64,000 bases of DNA, taken from contig OX638369.1 in NCBI GenBank assembly GCA_951812925.1, positions 30,678,392-30,742,391 on the forward strand, read 5' to 3'. This document shows positions 45,103 through 57,484 of this stretch, piece after piece (the stretch's first letter is position 1; each line of letters opens with the position of its first letter). The notes beneath the pieces are model-generated. The model saw nothing but the letters and a program-made list of their open reading frames with translations. It was not told the origin of the DNA and did not search any database. The DNA comes from Calliopum simillimum. Taxonomy: Eukaryota > Arthropoda > Insecta > Diptera > Lauxaniidae. A program made the position numbers and the translations under genes.

Positions 45103-45839
45103 GCAGCACAAACCTCCAAAGCGAAATAATCTGTAGAAAAAATGGCAAAAAATGCGCTTAGCATAAGCGATCCATTAGCATTTGCCATACTACATTTCCT
45201 TAGGTAAGGCTTCAAAGTTTGACTTTTTGTGTCCATCTTCTTCCGGAATTCAGAATTGAACCAACATTTTGTAAGAAAAATATATATACAACCACATGCT
45301 CATAGAAGCACTGGTCTGAGTTCCACGAATCAAATAGATGACTTATTGGAAAAACAGAACTGTGAAAGTACTTATAATGGAAGCTTAGTAAAATAAATGA
45401 GAACCCAGAGCCTCTTATTTGAAATCATCGTGCAGGTTTTTGCCTTTACAGCACGTGTATTGACTACAAAAACATTCATCACGTAATCCTACTGTAGAGC
45501 CTAATAAACGTTACAGCACTAAGCAAAGCGCATGGATCACACATTGAAGTTGTGTCCTCAACGTAACAGATAATTTGGACGTCCAGAAACTTCACAAAAG
45601 TCTTTGCAAGAAGAAGTACTACATAATTTGAGGAAGTGTTATAAAGAACTGAAGGCTCTAGCAAGTGATTTTTAACAATGGAGGAGTTTACTAGAGACAT
45701 GATGCTTCCAAAGGACATCATAACTTTATTATTATGTAAACATATTATCATTATATTATCATTTTATTAGCATAATGATATATTTTCACTAAACTATGTA
45801 TCTATATAATATTAATAAAACCGATTTTAGTAAGGTGTA
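45103..45839. other. No gene seen; a duplicated unit
   Basis: AGAGCCTCTTATTTGAAATC ... ATGGATCACACATT ... GGACGTCCAGAAACTT (45410-45595) is loosely repeated near 46830-46985 (GGAGCCTCTTATTCTC, ATGGATCACATATTAG, CCGTCCAAAAATT). This may be an old dispersed repeat without recognised coding content. Confidence 0.35.
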
Positions 45840-46060
45840 GCTTACCTTCACGGTACAATATAGTTTTTATGATACAAGTGGGCGATGCCACACCCCTTAA
45901 TAGAAAATACGCTCTCACAGTTGAACCGATCAATCGATTTTCATGAAATTCGGTATGGAGATATGGTTAGCATTAAGTAACGATAATATGGCCTTGTTTG
46001 TTTTCAATTGGGCTATGCCATTTAAAGTAAAATTGAGGTGGTCGAACTTCGGCCAAGAGA
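45840..46060 (-). repeat. Diverged unit of the 125-bp family
   Basis: In reverse orientation, AACGATAATATGGCC, CTCCATACC-type and CTGTGAGAGCGTA segments and a GGGGTGTGGCATCGCCCACTT box match the array at 1840-3055. It ends near GAACTTCGGCCAAG, related to GTGGCCGAAATTCGACCA near 2063, which may be the family's terminus. Confidence 0.6.
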
Positions 46061-46163
46061 CAAACTAAGTATTTTATTAAACTGTGTTGTATAAGTTGTA
46101 TTGTATAAGAAGATTTCGTTTAAAAGTTGTAGAACTTTACATTAAGGCTAATCCTTAAAAAGC

Positions 46164-46242
46164 GTAAATGCCTCGAAAACCTTGTAAACACGTAATAGTT
46201 GTCAAAATTCGTACAAATTCTGACGAGGTTTTCAAGGCATTT
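46164..46242. repeat. Hairpin repeat
   Basis: GTAAATGCCTCGAAAACCTTG is mirrored by GAGGTTTTCAAGGCATTTAC with a loop of about 38 nt. Possibly a tiny MITE relic. Confidence 0.6.
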
Positions 46243-47048
46243 ACAAGTTTTAAGTACCTAGTACCCTAGTTGTATCTCTAAGGGTTTTGATTCTGGGTGT
46301 GCTGCATTATATTTAAATCAGCTCAGAATCGATCCAATAATATAAGTAAAATATTTACAAAACTCAATCATGCTGAAACCAAAACCAAACCCATCAATTG
46401 TTGAACTCTGAGCATTTTTATCGGCAAAACTTCAGTTCCCCAACGTAGACTTCAGGGTCTGGCGCCTCATATCGACATTCTGTAAAACAGATATTACATA
46501 GAGGCCATATACTCACCAAAATCTTAAAAGAAAAATGTATGCCAAAAGTTTTTGCTTACACAAGGAAACCCTGGTGGCGTAAAAAGAAAAGAAAAAAAAT
46601 AAAAAAAAACAGTGCATCAGGAAAATTAGGGACAAGACTTTGCATTGCTAGGACAATAGCCCTACCATAGGTGAGTAAAACCCCCAGTAGTTTTTGCAAA
46701 ATTAGCTGCATCACGGTAAGTCAGGCATCCTACCGAAAATGTTTATAAGGCATTAAATGCTTAGAATCGTCCAAGAAATACGTGTAAACTGAACTGTAGA
46801 GTATAATGGAGGTCCAGCACAGAGTCAGACAGAAATTGGAGCCTCTTATTCTCCCAGAGGACTCAAAAAACATTGTCCATGTTATCGCAACTCTACAGCC
46901 TTACATTACTACACCAACCGAAATGGATGGATCACATATTAGAGTTTAGCGCTCAAAGCAGCAGAAATTGTCCCCGTCCAAAAATTTTCCCTGGAAAAAT
47001 GCATACTTGGATTGAGGAATTATTGGAGAAAATTGCAGACCCTAGGTA
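46243..47048. other. No gene seen
   Basis: Holds a single arm of the 18161-18676 foldback family (AAATGCTTAGAATCGTCCAA and GAAATACGTGTA, 46756-46789) and the second copy of a loose duplicated unit (46830-46985). Confidence 0.4.
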
Positions 47049-48342
47049 CGTAAGGCACTATTTATATTTCGGGAATAGCAAATAATAACAAACATGTTTA
47101 GTTGAAAATGGCTTTACTGTTTTCCAAAATATTTAACTTGATGATCAATACACTTTTGCATTCGTTTAAACCATTTGTCATAGCAGTTTTCCCATTCCTC
47201 TTGAGACACCTCCAAAACATAGTTTTTGAATGCTTCAACTGCTTCTTCGGCGCTCGTAAATCGTTGACCACGCAGTTAACCTTTGATGTTCGGGAACAAG
47301 AAGAAGTCATTGGGTGCCAAATCAGGACTGTACGGAGGATGGGTCATAAATTCGATGTTTTTACTGCTCAAAAATTTAGTTGTTTCAGGAGATGTGTGAA
47401 AGCTCGCATTGTCATGATGGAGAATGATTTATCTTCGTGGGTTGGTTTTACGAATTTCTCCGAAGACTTCCGGCAAACAAATGATTGTTTACCACTCAAA
47501 ATTGACCGTCTTAAGTTGTTCAAGCGGAACAGTGGCCAAATGACCCATTCGATGGAAGAAACAGGCGACCATTTGCTTCGCTGTGCTTCTTCAAGGAAAA
47601 ACTTTTGTTGGATTAACCTTGTATTAGAATACCCACACGGTCGATTGCTGTTTTGTATCCGGCTCATACGCATATATCCATGATTTGTCACCTGTCACAA
47701 TCTCATACATGTCTTTTAAAGCACTATGGTCGAATTTTTTAATCATTTCCTTACACCAAACGATGCGAGCCTTTTTTTGAGCGATTGTTAAATTATGGGG
47801 TTTCCAACGAGAACAAACGTTTTCTACAACTAAGTGTTCATGCAAAATCGAATGTATTGGAGTGGAACTAATGTGCAAAGATGCTTTTATTTCACAATGT
47901 GCCACATGACGATCTTTCATTATCAGTTCAAGCACTGCATCGATGTTTTGTGCCACAACCACCGATTTTGGACGTCCTTCACGGAATTCGTCGGTGACCG
48001 AACTCCGACCACAATTGAACTCACTATACCAACCATATAATGTGGTTTTTGATGGTGCTTTATCGCCATACAAAGAATTGAGTTCATCGACACATTCTTG
48101 CTGACATAATCCATGTCAAAAGTTGTGAAAAACAAACCAACAAAAACCTTTTCTTGAAATTTCCATTTTTTTGGCCAAATTGATTTTCTGAACTCACTGT
48201 AAGCAAAAAAAGTAGCACTTATACACCAAAACGTTGTGAGTACGTTTATGTTAAAAAATGTCAAGCTTTATTATGGTGTTGCCAGATTTTATCTATTGAC
48301 ATTAGTGTTGCCAGTTCCCGAAATATAAGTAGTGCCCCTCGT
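47049..48342 (-). mobile_element. Full-length mariner element
   Basis: About 1,294 bp, the usual mariner size, between TA dinucleotides at 47047-47048 and 48343-48344. Imperfect terminal inverted repeats: GGCACTATTTATATTTCGGG (from 47054) and, on the other strand at the right end, GGCACTACTTATATTTCGGG. A transposase frame fills the space between them. Stops and frameshifts make it inactive. Confidence 0.85.
47114..48166 (-). pseudogene. Mariner transposase, frame-broken
   Basis: Start at 48166 (MEISRK) and stop at 47114-47116 give about 351 codons, normal for mariner. In order: GDKAPSKTTLYGWYSEF and EGRPKSVV in the N-terminal DNA-binding region; VTGDKSWIYAYEP with the first catalytic Asp; ILHHDNAS with the second; PPYSPDLAPNDFFLFP with the third (DD34D pattern); and RMQKCIDHQVKYFGKQ at the end. 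At least one stop lies in the N-terminal 50 codons, others near the IILHHD and LRGQRF positions, and a frame change occurs after STVWVF. All three Asps remain. Neighbouring Tc1-like DNA at 44177-45100 is unrelated in origin. Confidence 0.85.
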
Positions 48343-50429
48343 TATCCTGGGGAATATCATTATTTGATAAAAAGTAAGTCGGCAATAAGTTTATTAATTT
48401 AAAAAATAATAATTACAGTATGTGAAGTACAATAAAGCAATAACAAAAATTATTTTAGATAACAATGACATCAACAACAACAACAACAACAACGACAATA
48501 ACAACAACAAAAAGTAGACGTAACCAACATCGGGTACTTACTTTCGATGATATTAAAGTGAGGGTTGGTGATGATTCCTGAAATGTTGAAAATGAAATGA
48601 ATTTCTTTTAATGTTTTTGGCAATCAAATTGAGATTCGCAAAGAAAAACTGAAACTAAAAATATTTAATACAAAATTTGTAAAGCTAATATGACAATGTC
48701 GTTTACTAAATTTCTTTATTTTCAGTAATTTTAAAATTTTATGAACTATATATTAAATTAAGTATAAGTGGAGTTTTTGTAAAAAAAAAAAATTTATATT
48801 ACTTAAATCACGTATATTTGGTTTAAGCAAAAATTCAAATTATGTAGTGTCATAGTAGCTTTAACTCAAAAACTTTTATTAAGATGCTTAATGTAATATT
48901 GAAAAAAAAAAAATGTCTAAAAAATTTATGATTAATTAAAAATATACAATAAAAAAGTATTGGCAGCTTGGCAAATTTCATTAAAGTAAAACTTAAGTAT
49001 CATGTTTTTTCACTGCATACATAGATAAAATCGTTTTACCGTTATGTCTTCACTGAACAGCATATATAATTAATATTTATTAGTGAAAAAATGTATAAAT
49101 AATAATTCGTTTTTTTCTTATAAAACTGTCATGACCCCAACAACAAATTTATTGCTTTCTTTCTATTGAACTTTGCTGCTGGAATCTTAAAGAAAGAAAC
49201 CAAAAAAATCCGAATTGTTAGTTACTCTTTTGTTGTTTTTGGTCAAATTATTTTTGTTTTAAAGAAAAAAATCAAAAAACGTTAGTTGTTAAGGTTAAAT
49301 TCAGCGTTATACGCTTTTTGGTTGTTTGGTTACTTGATTAGTTGGGTCATTCGCATTGGTTTTCTCAGATATGTAGATACCTACTACAACGCACACGACA
49401 TCGTCGAGGTAGTTATTAATATTAATCGAAACAAAAGATTTCGATATTTTTTTTTTTTTGTTGGTTTATTTTCTTGATCGTCGTCACATCATTAAAACAT
49501 TTCTTTCTTTCTACTCTCACATACTTTATTGTCTTTTATTTTGTTAATGCGTTTGTTTTTTTATTGTCTTATTATTATCTATATTTTTGTTTTATTATGT
49601 TTTTTTTTTATTGAATATCATTATTTTCTTAATCGACTTTTGCCTGTATTTAAATAAGTTTTTTTATATAAAAAAATTCCTTACTAAATATTTAGTTTTT
49701 TATTTTAATTTGATTGCAAAGTTCATTGTACCAACTTGTGGGTCGACTTTTGCGTGTCATTTTGACCAAAGCTGTTGACACGCAAGAAATTTTTTTTCAA
49801 TTTTATTAACAAAAATTCTTACTGTTTATAGAAGAAAGCAAAATTTTATGTTTATGTTGCATTTTTTTTATTTTTTAGCAGTTGGAATTATTGATTTTGC
49901 AATTCAACTTTTTTGGAATTTTATAACCCTAATTTAAACTGTAGCTGCTTAGTTTTAACATTACAAATTTATTCAACACGATATTTATTCTGGTTCTTAT
50001 CAAAAAGACTAAAAAATATGAATTGCCACAAATATAAACAAATGTCCAAAAACAAAACTGCTGATAGAGAAAATGAAATTTAACTAGTTTGGTCGAAATT
50101 CATGTATAAAAGTATAAAATTTTGCGAAATTTTCCACTAAAAAACTATGCAGTTATTCAAGTAATATATCTGCAAGAAATATTTTTTTTTTAAGAAACAT
50201 CAATAAGACTTTTAATATTTGCTCAAAGGTTATATGTATGATTCTACTCACGAGGGCATATACTGATGACCATATTATTTTGTATATTTTTTGCAAATAT
50301 ATCGCAATGATTTAAGAACAGACCTAAAAATATACTTATTTTGTTTCTTGTATGACAGAATTTTCTTGTGCTTAACGTGAGCAACTGCCATGATGGCTTA
50401 ATCTCACGGTGTTTTTCACAGACGGTCCA
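48343..50429. other. AT-rich, intron-like sequence
   Basis: Very AT-rich, with a CAACAACAAC run at 48473-48512 and long poly-T tracts. The one interesting point is the micro-exon candidate at 48542-48577. ORFs near 49286-49477 and 49587-49778 are compositional. Confidence 0.5.
48542..48577 (-). other. Candidate 36-nt micro-exon
   Basis: On the minus strand, CATTTTCAACATTTCAG (acceptor) is followed by 36 nt ending TCATCGAAA and then GTAAGTACC, a near-perfect donor. In frame it would add 12 residues, ESSPTLTLISSK, without shifting phase. Base composition is more balanced than the flanking AT-rich DNA. No neighbouring exon was found, so this may be chance. Confidence 0.3.
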
Positions 50430-51604
50430 GTGCACGACGGACGGCGCCACCTTCCATCAACATAATGCCGATAGTTGGTTTCCATTTCTTGAATCATGCA
50501 TTCAGACACAATTCCTGCCAATGGTAGGGAAATGAGGACTATCTAAGCCCCTGCCATTCTTTGGGTCAAGGAACCTGGTTGAGAATGCAACTCCATAAAG
50601 AGCTTTCAAACTCTGCTTGCGATTTAGGTCCAAATCACAGCCATAACGAAACTCCCCGAAGGTCCACCTCAATAGCCACTAGTATTAATTTGACTCCGAT
50701 CCACCAGGGACTAATCACCCATGACGATTTATCATGGATTGCGGGAACACATTTCTTGCTGCATCCCTCGCTCCAAGAAAACTGAAGACTTCCTTGGATG
50801 AAGTAGTCTTACCCAAGGTTGCAATGGCCAATTTACCATGTATGACTCGACTTACTATGGATTGTGGGAACACGTTACCAAGTGCTTTCTACCACTTTGC
50901 CATATGCGTTACGTGAGAATTGGGATAAAAGAGAAATGCTTTCAGCTCTTTAAAAGTCACGCTCTTCTGCCTTCCTGCTTTGGCTGGTAGCCAACAGTGA
51001 CACTGCGGTCAACAGTTTCACCACCAACCACCATTACCAGGGGCTACCGCTGGAAGGCAGCAGGCTGCTTGAGGCCAGACATGGGACAATGTCTAGCCAA
51101 CAGCGTCTCATGTTTCGTTGCATCACTCCTCCGTTAACCTCCTGCTAACCAACGTTTAATCACCAATCATTCTTCTATACCATACAAGACTGTGCCTTCA
51201 GATCCATCGATTAAACAACATTCACTAGCGGCGGGAGATCCAAATTATCTGATCAGATCTCCCACCCCACTCTAAATAACTGGGTGATGGTAGGTCGGGG
51301 ACGGCCCACCATCACCCCATGCTTCACCATTTTTCGGCAACCTGGCTTTGGAGGACCTAGATCGTGCACCACCCCATGCGTCACCATCTTTCGCCTCCAT
51401 TGCGGCCATTCAGTACAAAACTATGATACCCCTTATAAGCAGCCGTGCACAATACAAAGTTAGAAAGGCTGGACCAGACCAATCCAGTGCCTGCCTTCAG
51501 AGTTGTGGAAGAGACAATCTTCTCCACAACCCTACCTACTACGAAACAAGAGAGACTGCTAACTGACAATATCTTCTGCCGGGTTTCTCCAACCAACTTT
51601 CTAG
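50430..51604 (+). other. GC-richer block, possible retroelement 3' region
   Basis: Composition approaches 48% GC, unlike the rest of the window. It contains internal repeats (TATGGATTGTGGGAACACGT near 50857 and a variant near 50734; CCCCATGCTTCACCATTTTT near 51316 and a variant near 51374). Two adjacent hairpins occur: GGGAGATC/GATCTCCC (51233-51263) and GGGTGATGG/CCATCACCC (51282-51317). ORFs of 60-74 codons match nothing. It leads straight into the (GAAGAAAT)n array, the arrangement expected of a non-LTR retrotransposon 3' UTR plus repeat tail, but no reverse transcriptase is present. Confidence 0.35.
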
Positions 51605-51631
51605 TATGACACTGTAAATTAGCTATTTTAT

Positions 51632-54328
51632 GAAGAAATGAAGAGATGAAAAAAGAAAAAATGAAGAAATGAAGGAATGAAGAAATGAAGAAATGAAGAA
51701 ATGAAGAAATGAAGAAATGAAGAAATGAAGAAATGAAGAAATGAAGAAATGAAGAAATGAAGAAATGAAGAAATGAAGAAATGAAGAAATGAAGAAATGA
51801 AGAAATGAAGAAATGAAGAAATGAAGAAATGAAGAAATGAAGAAATGAAGAAATGAAGAAATGAAGAAATGAAGAAATGAAGAAATGAAGAAATGAAGAA
51901 ATGAAGAAATGAAGAAATGAAGAAATGAAGAAATGAAGAAATGAAGAAATGAAGAAATGAAGAAATGAAGAAATGAAGAAATGAAGAAATGAAGAAATGA
52001 AGAAATGAAGAAATGAAGAAATGAAGAAATGAAGAAATGAAGAAATGAAGAAATGAAGAAATGAAAAAATGAAGAAATGAAGAAATGAAGAAATGAAGAA
52101 ATGAAGAAATGAAGAAATGAAGAAATGAAGAAATGAAGAAATGAAGAAATGAAGAAATGAAGAAATGAAGAAATGAAGAAATGAAGAAATGAAGAAATGA
52201 AGAAATGAAGAAATGAAGAAATGAAGAAATGAAGAAATGAAGAAATGAAGAAATGAAGAAATGAAGAAATGAAGAAATGAAGAAATGAAGAAATGAAGAA
52301 ATGAAGAAATGAAGAAATGAAGAAATGAAGAAATGAAGAAATGAAGAAATGAAGAAATGAAGAAATGAAGAAATGAAGAAATGAAGAAATGAAGAACTGA
52401 AGAACTGAAGAACTGAAGAAATGAAGAAATGAAGAAATGAAGAAATGAAGAAATGAAGAAATGAAGAAATGAAGAAATGAAGAAATGAAGAAATGAAGAA
52501 ATGAAGAAATGAAGAAATGAAGAAATGAAGAAATGAAGAAATGAAGAAATGAAGAAATGAAGAAATGAAGAAATGAAGAAATGAAGAAATGAAGAAATGA
52601 AGAAATGAAGAAATGAAGAAATGAAGAAATGAAGAAATGAAGAAATGAAGAAATGAAGAAATGAAGAAATGAAGAAATGAAGAAATGAAGAAATGAAGAA
52701 ATGAAGAAATGGGGAAATGGGGAAATGAAGAAATGAAGAAATGAAGAAATGAAGAAATGAAGAAGTGAAGAAATGAAGATATGAAGAAATGGGGAAATGA
52801 AGAAATGAAGAAATGAAGAAATGAAGAAATGAAGAAATGAAGAAATGAAGAAATGAAGAAATGAAGAAATGAAGAAATGAAGAAATGAAGAAATGAAGAA
52901 ATGAAGAAATGAAGAAATGAAGAAATGAAGAAATGCAGAAATAAAGAAATAAAGAAATGAAGAAATGAAGAAATGAAGAAATGAAGAAATGAAGAAATGA
53001 AGAAATGAAGAAATGAAGAAATGAAGAAATGAAGAAATGAAGAAATGAAGAAATGAAGAAATGAAGAAATGAAGAAATGAAGAAATGAAGAAATGAAGAA
53101 ATGAAGAAATGAAGAAATGAAGAAATGAAGAAATGAAGAAATGAAGAAATGAAGAAATGAAGAAATGAAGAAATGAAGAAATGAAGAAATGAAGAAATGA
53201 AGAAATGAAGAAATGAAGAAATGAAGAAATGAAGAAATGAAGAAATGAAGAAATGAAGAAATGAAGAAATGAAAAAATGAAGAAATGAAGAAATGAAGAA
53301 ATGAAGAAATAAAGAAATGAAGAAATGAAGAAATGAAGAAATGAAGAAATGAAGAAATGAAGAAATGAAGAAATGAAGAAATGAAGAAATGAAGAAATGA
53401 AGAAATGAAGAAATGAAGAAATGAAGAAATGAAGAAATGAAGAAATGAAGAAATGAAGAAATGAAGAAATGAAGAAATGAAGAAATGAAGAAATGAAGAA
53501 ATGAAGAAATGAAGAAATGAAGAAATGAAGAAATGAAGAAATGAAAAAAAGAGGAAATGAAGAAATGAAGAAATGAAGAAATAAAAAAATGAAGAAATGA
53601 AGAAATGAAGAAATGAAGAAATGAAGAAATGAAGAAATGAAGAAATGAAGAAATGAAGAAATGAAGAAATGGAGAAATGAAGAAATGAAGAAGTGAAGAA
53701 ATGAAAAAATGAAGAAATGAAGAAATGAAGAAGTGAAGAAATGAAGAAATGAAGAAATGAAAAAAAGAGGAAATGAAGAAATGAAGAAATGAAGAAATGA
53801 AAAAATGAAGAAATGAAGAAATGAAGAAATGAAGAAATGAAGAAATGAAGTAATTAAGAAATGAAGAAATGAAGAAGTGAAGAAATGAAGAAATGAAAAA
53901 ATGAAGAAATGAAGAAATGAAGAAGTGAAGAAATGAAGAAATGAAGAAATGAAGAAATGAAGAAATGAAGAAATGAAGAAATGAAGAAATGAAGAAATGA
54001 AGAAATGAAGAAATGAAGAAATGAAGAAATGAAGAAATGAAGAAATGAAGAAATGAAGAAATGAAGAAATGAAGAAATGAAGAAATGAAGAAATGAAGAA
54101 ATGAAGAAATGAAGAAATGAAGAAATGAAGAAATGAAGAAATGAAGAAATGAAGAAATGAAGAAATGAAGAAATGAAGAAATGAAGAAATGAAGAAATGA
54201 AGAAATGAAGAAATGAAGAAATGAAGAAATGAAGAAATGAAGAAATGAAGAAATGAAGAAATGAAGAAATGAAGAAATTAAGAAATTAAGAAATTAAGAA
54301 ATGAAGATATGAAGAAATGAAGAAATAA
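51632..54328 (+). repeat. 2.7-kb (GAAGAAAT)n octanucleotide array
   Basis: About 335 nearly perfect 8-bp units. Rare variants act as markers: GAAGAACT three times near 52395, GGGGAAAT near 52710 and 52788, AAATAAAG near 52945, AAAAAAAGAGGAAAT at 53543 and again 216 bp (27 units) later, GAAGAAGT near 53690, 53730, 53874 and 53922, and GAAGAAATT near the end. Repeated marker blocks about 184-216 bp apart indicate segmental duplication inside the array. The plus strand has stops in all frames; the minus strand lacks stops but also lacks ATG. Confidence 0.95.
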
Positions 54329-54613
54329 TAAAATTAAGTATTAAAATCTATAAAAAAATAAAGGAATGATCTCAACAATCTCGAAAAACCAAACACTTAG
54401 GCTATGATTTTTCAAAGACTATACAAGACATAGCAACTTTTTCTAAAAAAACGCAAAAATTCACTTTTTTAATATAAAGTTTATATTTTTTTTTTTTTTA
54501 AATACAATGTCCCGTTAACGCGATAACTTCAAAAATACCATTTGTGAATCTACAAATAAACGGAAAACTAACTGCATACTCAGTTTTTTTGTTAATTTTT
54601 GTCAAACCTTTTT

Positions 54614-55122
54614 ATATCCTACACCCAGGGTATATTCACTTTGTCCTTTCATTTGTAATGCAGCGAAGTAGGCCTGGCAGATATAGAAAAGTATATATCT
54701 ATTCTTGATCAGCGTCACCTCTTCAGTCGATATAGCCATGTCTGTCTATCAGGCTGGCTGGCAGGCTAGGTGTCTGTCTGTCTGTGGAAATATATTTTAC
54801 GGGAAAACTAACCAAGATAATTCAGTGAAATTTGATATAGTGGCTTTGCCGTAAAAGTTGTCTTAAGGGATTGAAAATTAGTAAAATTAGTCAACGGAAA
54901 CGCCTACCACCCATACAAAAAATATATCCCAAATGCAACTTTAGAAGTATTTTTCATGACAATGCAATCAAGATACACACTAATACTAGGAATTGTAAGT
55001 GCAAGCTCTGAGCAAACACTGTGCAAATTCAGAAAAATCGGCGTTGCACCTTCCATACAAGCAAAAGCTTCAATATGCTATACTGAAAGGGTTTTTGGAG
55101 ATAATCGAACTTTATTTCACAT
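54614..55122 (+). mobile_element. Helitron-like element, copy C (3'-truncated)
   Basis: Starts ATATCCTACACCCAGGGTAT, then AGTATATATCTATTCTTGAT, GTCGATATAGCCATGTC and a short CTGGCTGGCAGG/GTCTGTCTG tract. Only the first monomer (CAAGCTCTGAGCAAACACTG ... CTATACTGAAAGGGTTTTTG) remains, and it ends at about 55122. The 3' hairpin is missing. More diverged than copies A and D. Confidence 0.75.
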
Positions 55123-57480
55123 GCGACCCTGAAAATCGGTTAGCGCGTTGACTGATTTTAAAAAAAAAAAATTTCTGTATATTTGAACCCCAGTGAATAA
55201 CTTTACATAGGAAAACCTGGAGTGGGAGAGTATCGTGGTATAGCCAAGTTCAAGCAACCAGTAAAATCAGATCAGCCTAGTCAAATGCAGAAGGATCGGG
55301 CATACTATCTTAAATCGGCCTAAAGAAGCCTTTCATCATGCTCTAGATAGCGTGAAAGATCAACAAATATTGTAGTTGGATGAAAAAGTCCTTCGGAGAA
55401 AAAACCCAACGAAAGATCGCATTATATAGTAGAAAGTCGTTTATAACAACCTATTTAGTTAAAATCCTTTGCATAAATTTATCTTGACAAACTTAGTGTT
55501 CTTCAAAGTCTTATTTTGAATTACGTTTGATACTAAAATAGAGTTTCAAATACAAATCTCAATTGAGCTTAAAGTTACAATACTTATCTGACAAAAATAT
55601 ATGACCCTGTTAAGACCACCAATGCAGAAAAACTAAACTCCAACTAAGTTATAAGTAAATATGTATTTCTGAATAGTTTTTTTTTTTTTTTTTTTTTCAA
55701 CAATAAAACCTTTTAAAAGTTTTCTTACAATCACAAAAATGTGTATTTGTATGCATATAACTGTAGAAATTGTATCTAACTATGTACATATTACATTCCC
55801 TTGACCCAACAAATGCATATGCGCGACGAATCTTAATTTATGATCTCATCATTGAGCATCATTAGAGCCGTTTAAGTTAGATATACTGCAGCAACAACAA
55901 AAGATGGAAATAAAAAATCGAATTCATACAAAAAATTCAACTTTAATTAAACAGAACATAAGAAACATTTTTTTTTTTTTTTTTTGGAAAATTAAAAAAA
56001 AAATTGTACCTGCTTAGCGGCGATTCTAATGACTACTTTCATACGACCATATACTAAGGTGCGCATTGCTTTTTTTCTACCTGCTGGCTGTGGTCAGCAA
56101 CAGCATCAGCCGTAGATATCTTAGCGCGTATGTCTCCAAATTCGATCAATTTAGATACAATCATAAAAGAAGAAGAGAACACATATGGACACACATTCAT
56201 ACATACATCGTCATATCGGGTACATTTTTGGCCTTAGTACCTTTTGTATTAACGTGCAACGCTTCGTATGTGCGTCTAAATTTGAAACATAGTGGCAGCA
56301 GCAGCAGCAGCGATGGCATTAAATTTGCTTTACGTATTGACACGTTGAACCTACGCCTTGTTGCCTTCTGCTGCTGCTGGCTGCCAGCCTTTTGTTTTTT
56401 TTCTTTAATGCCAAAAAGTAATAAAAATTTTCTTATTTCGGTTTAATTTAATTTTTGGATTTTTTTTTCTGCTATTGTCGCCTATCGCTTGCTTTTGAGA
56501 AGAAAATCTCATTTTGTAATTTAGTTCTACATTCATTTCTATTGTACAGTACACTGGAAGAACTTTTAGTTTGAGCGATACCATTTCTTACAAATTAAGG
56601 TTGGGTATGTAAAGAGATAGGAAATTATTTAAGATTTTTATTTTTCTTGGGTTTTAATATCACCCTTTGTATCTAGAATTTCAGCTGAACTTCTATCAAG
56701 AGAAATAATTTTAATGCAAATCTTCTTATAGTACCACTTAACATTGTGCTCCTTCGATAAGCTTGTTCAGTGTTATGAAAAGTATAATTTTGAAGTTATC
56801 GATATGAAAATGAACTGATTTGAGGCTCTTCTTTAACATTTGTGAAACTCTTTACCGAAGTTCGAGAAACACTGTGTTCTCAAACTTTCCCGAAAGAACT
56901 CATTACACGAGTCATGTATTGATAGCAAGTCTTAGATCAAAATTAAAACCAATGTGAAGTTGACTCTCTGAAAATAACAAGTTCATGACATGGCTGATTA
57001 TCATAAACCCTCAACCCCTTCATTGTACCTAACTCTTTATCTTGAGATATTAATTTTAGTTCAAATAGCCTTATGATTACTAATTCAAAAATCCGTCAAA
57101 TGCTAAGTAAATACAACACTTGAAGGGTTCTGGCATTTTGCTACAAATAATTGTATGGCAATACAATCTAAAACTTTCGAGAATAATAATGTAGTGCGTA
57201 TAGTCTAAAATATGTACATTCAGGGCTTAAGTGTCCTGGTTTTGCACTAAGTTACCATTGCCATCAAATCGTGAGAAAGCATATTGACCTCAGGAGGATT
57301 TACTTGGACTTCCTTTTGAACATTTTTTTATACTCCTTGCGAAAACCAATCTGGTCTAACTTTCCATCACTATGGCGAAACAAATGCCAAATTTTATTAG
57401 TCTCGATGTCAAAGCAATTATAAATAAATGAAAAGTACTATTTCGCTCAATTCCACCCAAGTTATCACCATATATATGAT
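55123..57480. other. No gene seen
   Basis: A weak tRNA-like stretch, TCGGTTAGCGCGTTGACTG with ATTTGAACCCCAG 40 nt later, lies at 55136-55195. GCAGCAGCAGCAGC runs near 56297, inside a 126-codon ORF (56066-56446) with no recognisable domain. The remainder is AT-rich. Confidence 0.4.
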
Positions 57481-57484
57481 CCTA

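Noticed and set aside
47102..47683. 193-codon plus-strand ORF
   Set aside because: It is the antisense shadow of the mariner transposase on the minus strand.
51632..54328. CRISPR-like array
   Set aside because: Units are contiguous 8-bp repeats without spacers in eukaryotic DNA.
55136..55196. tRNA-like stretch TCGGTTAGCGCGTTGACTG with a B-box-like ATTTGAACCCC
   Set aside because: It lies next to a truncated Helitron-like element, is interrupted by a poly-A run and has no acceptor stem; too weak to call.
56066..56446. 126-codon plus-strand ORF with serine run
   Set aside because: Starts at a non-ATG codon, contains a CAG microsatellite and has no recognisable domain.
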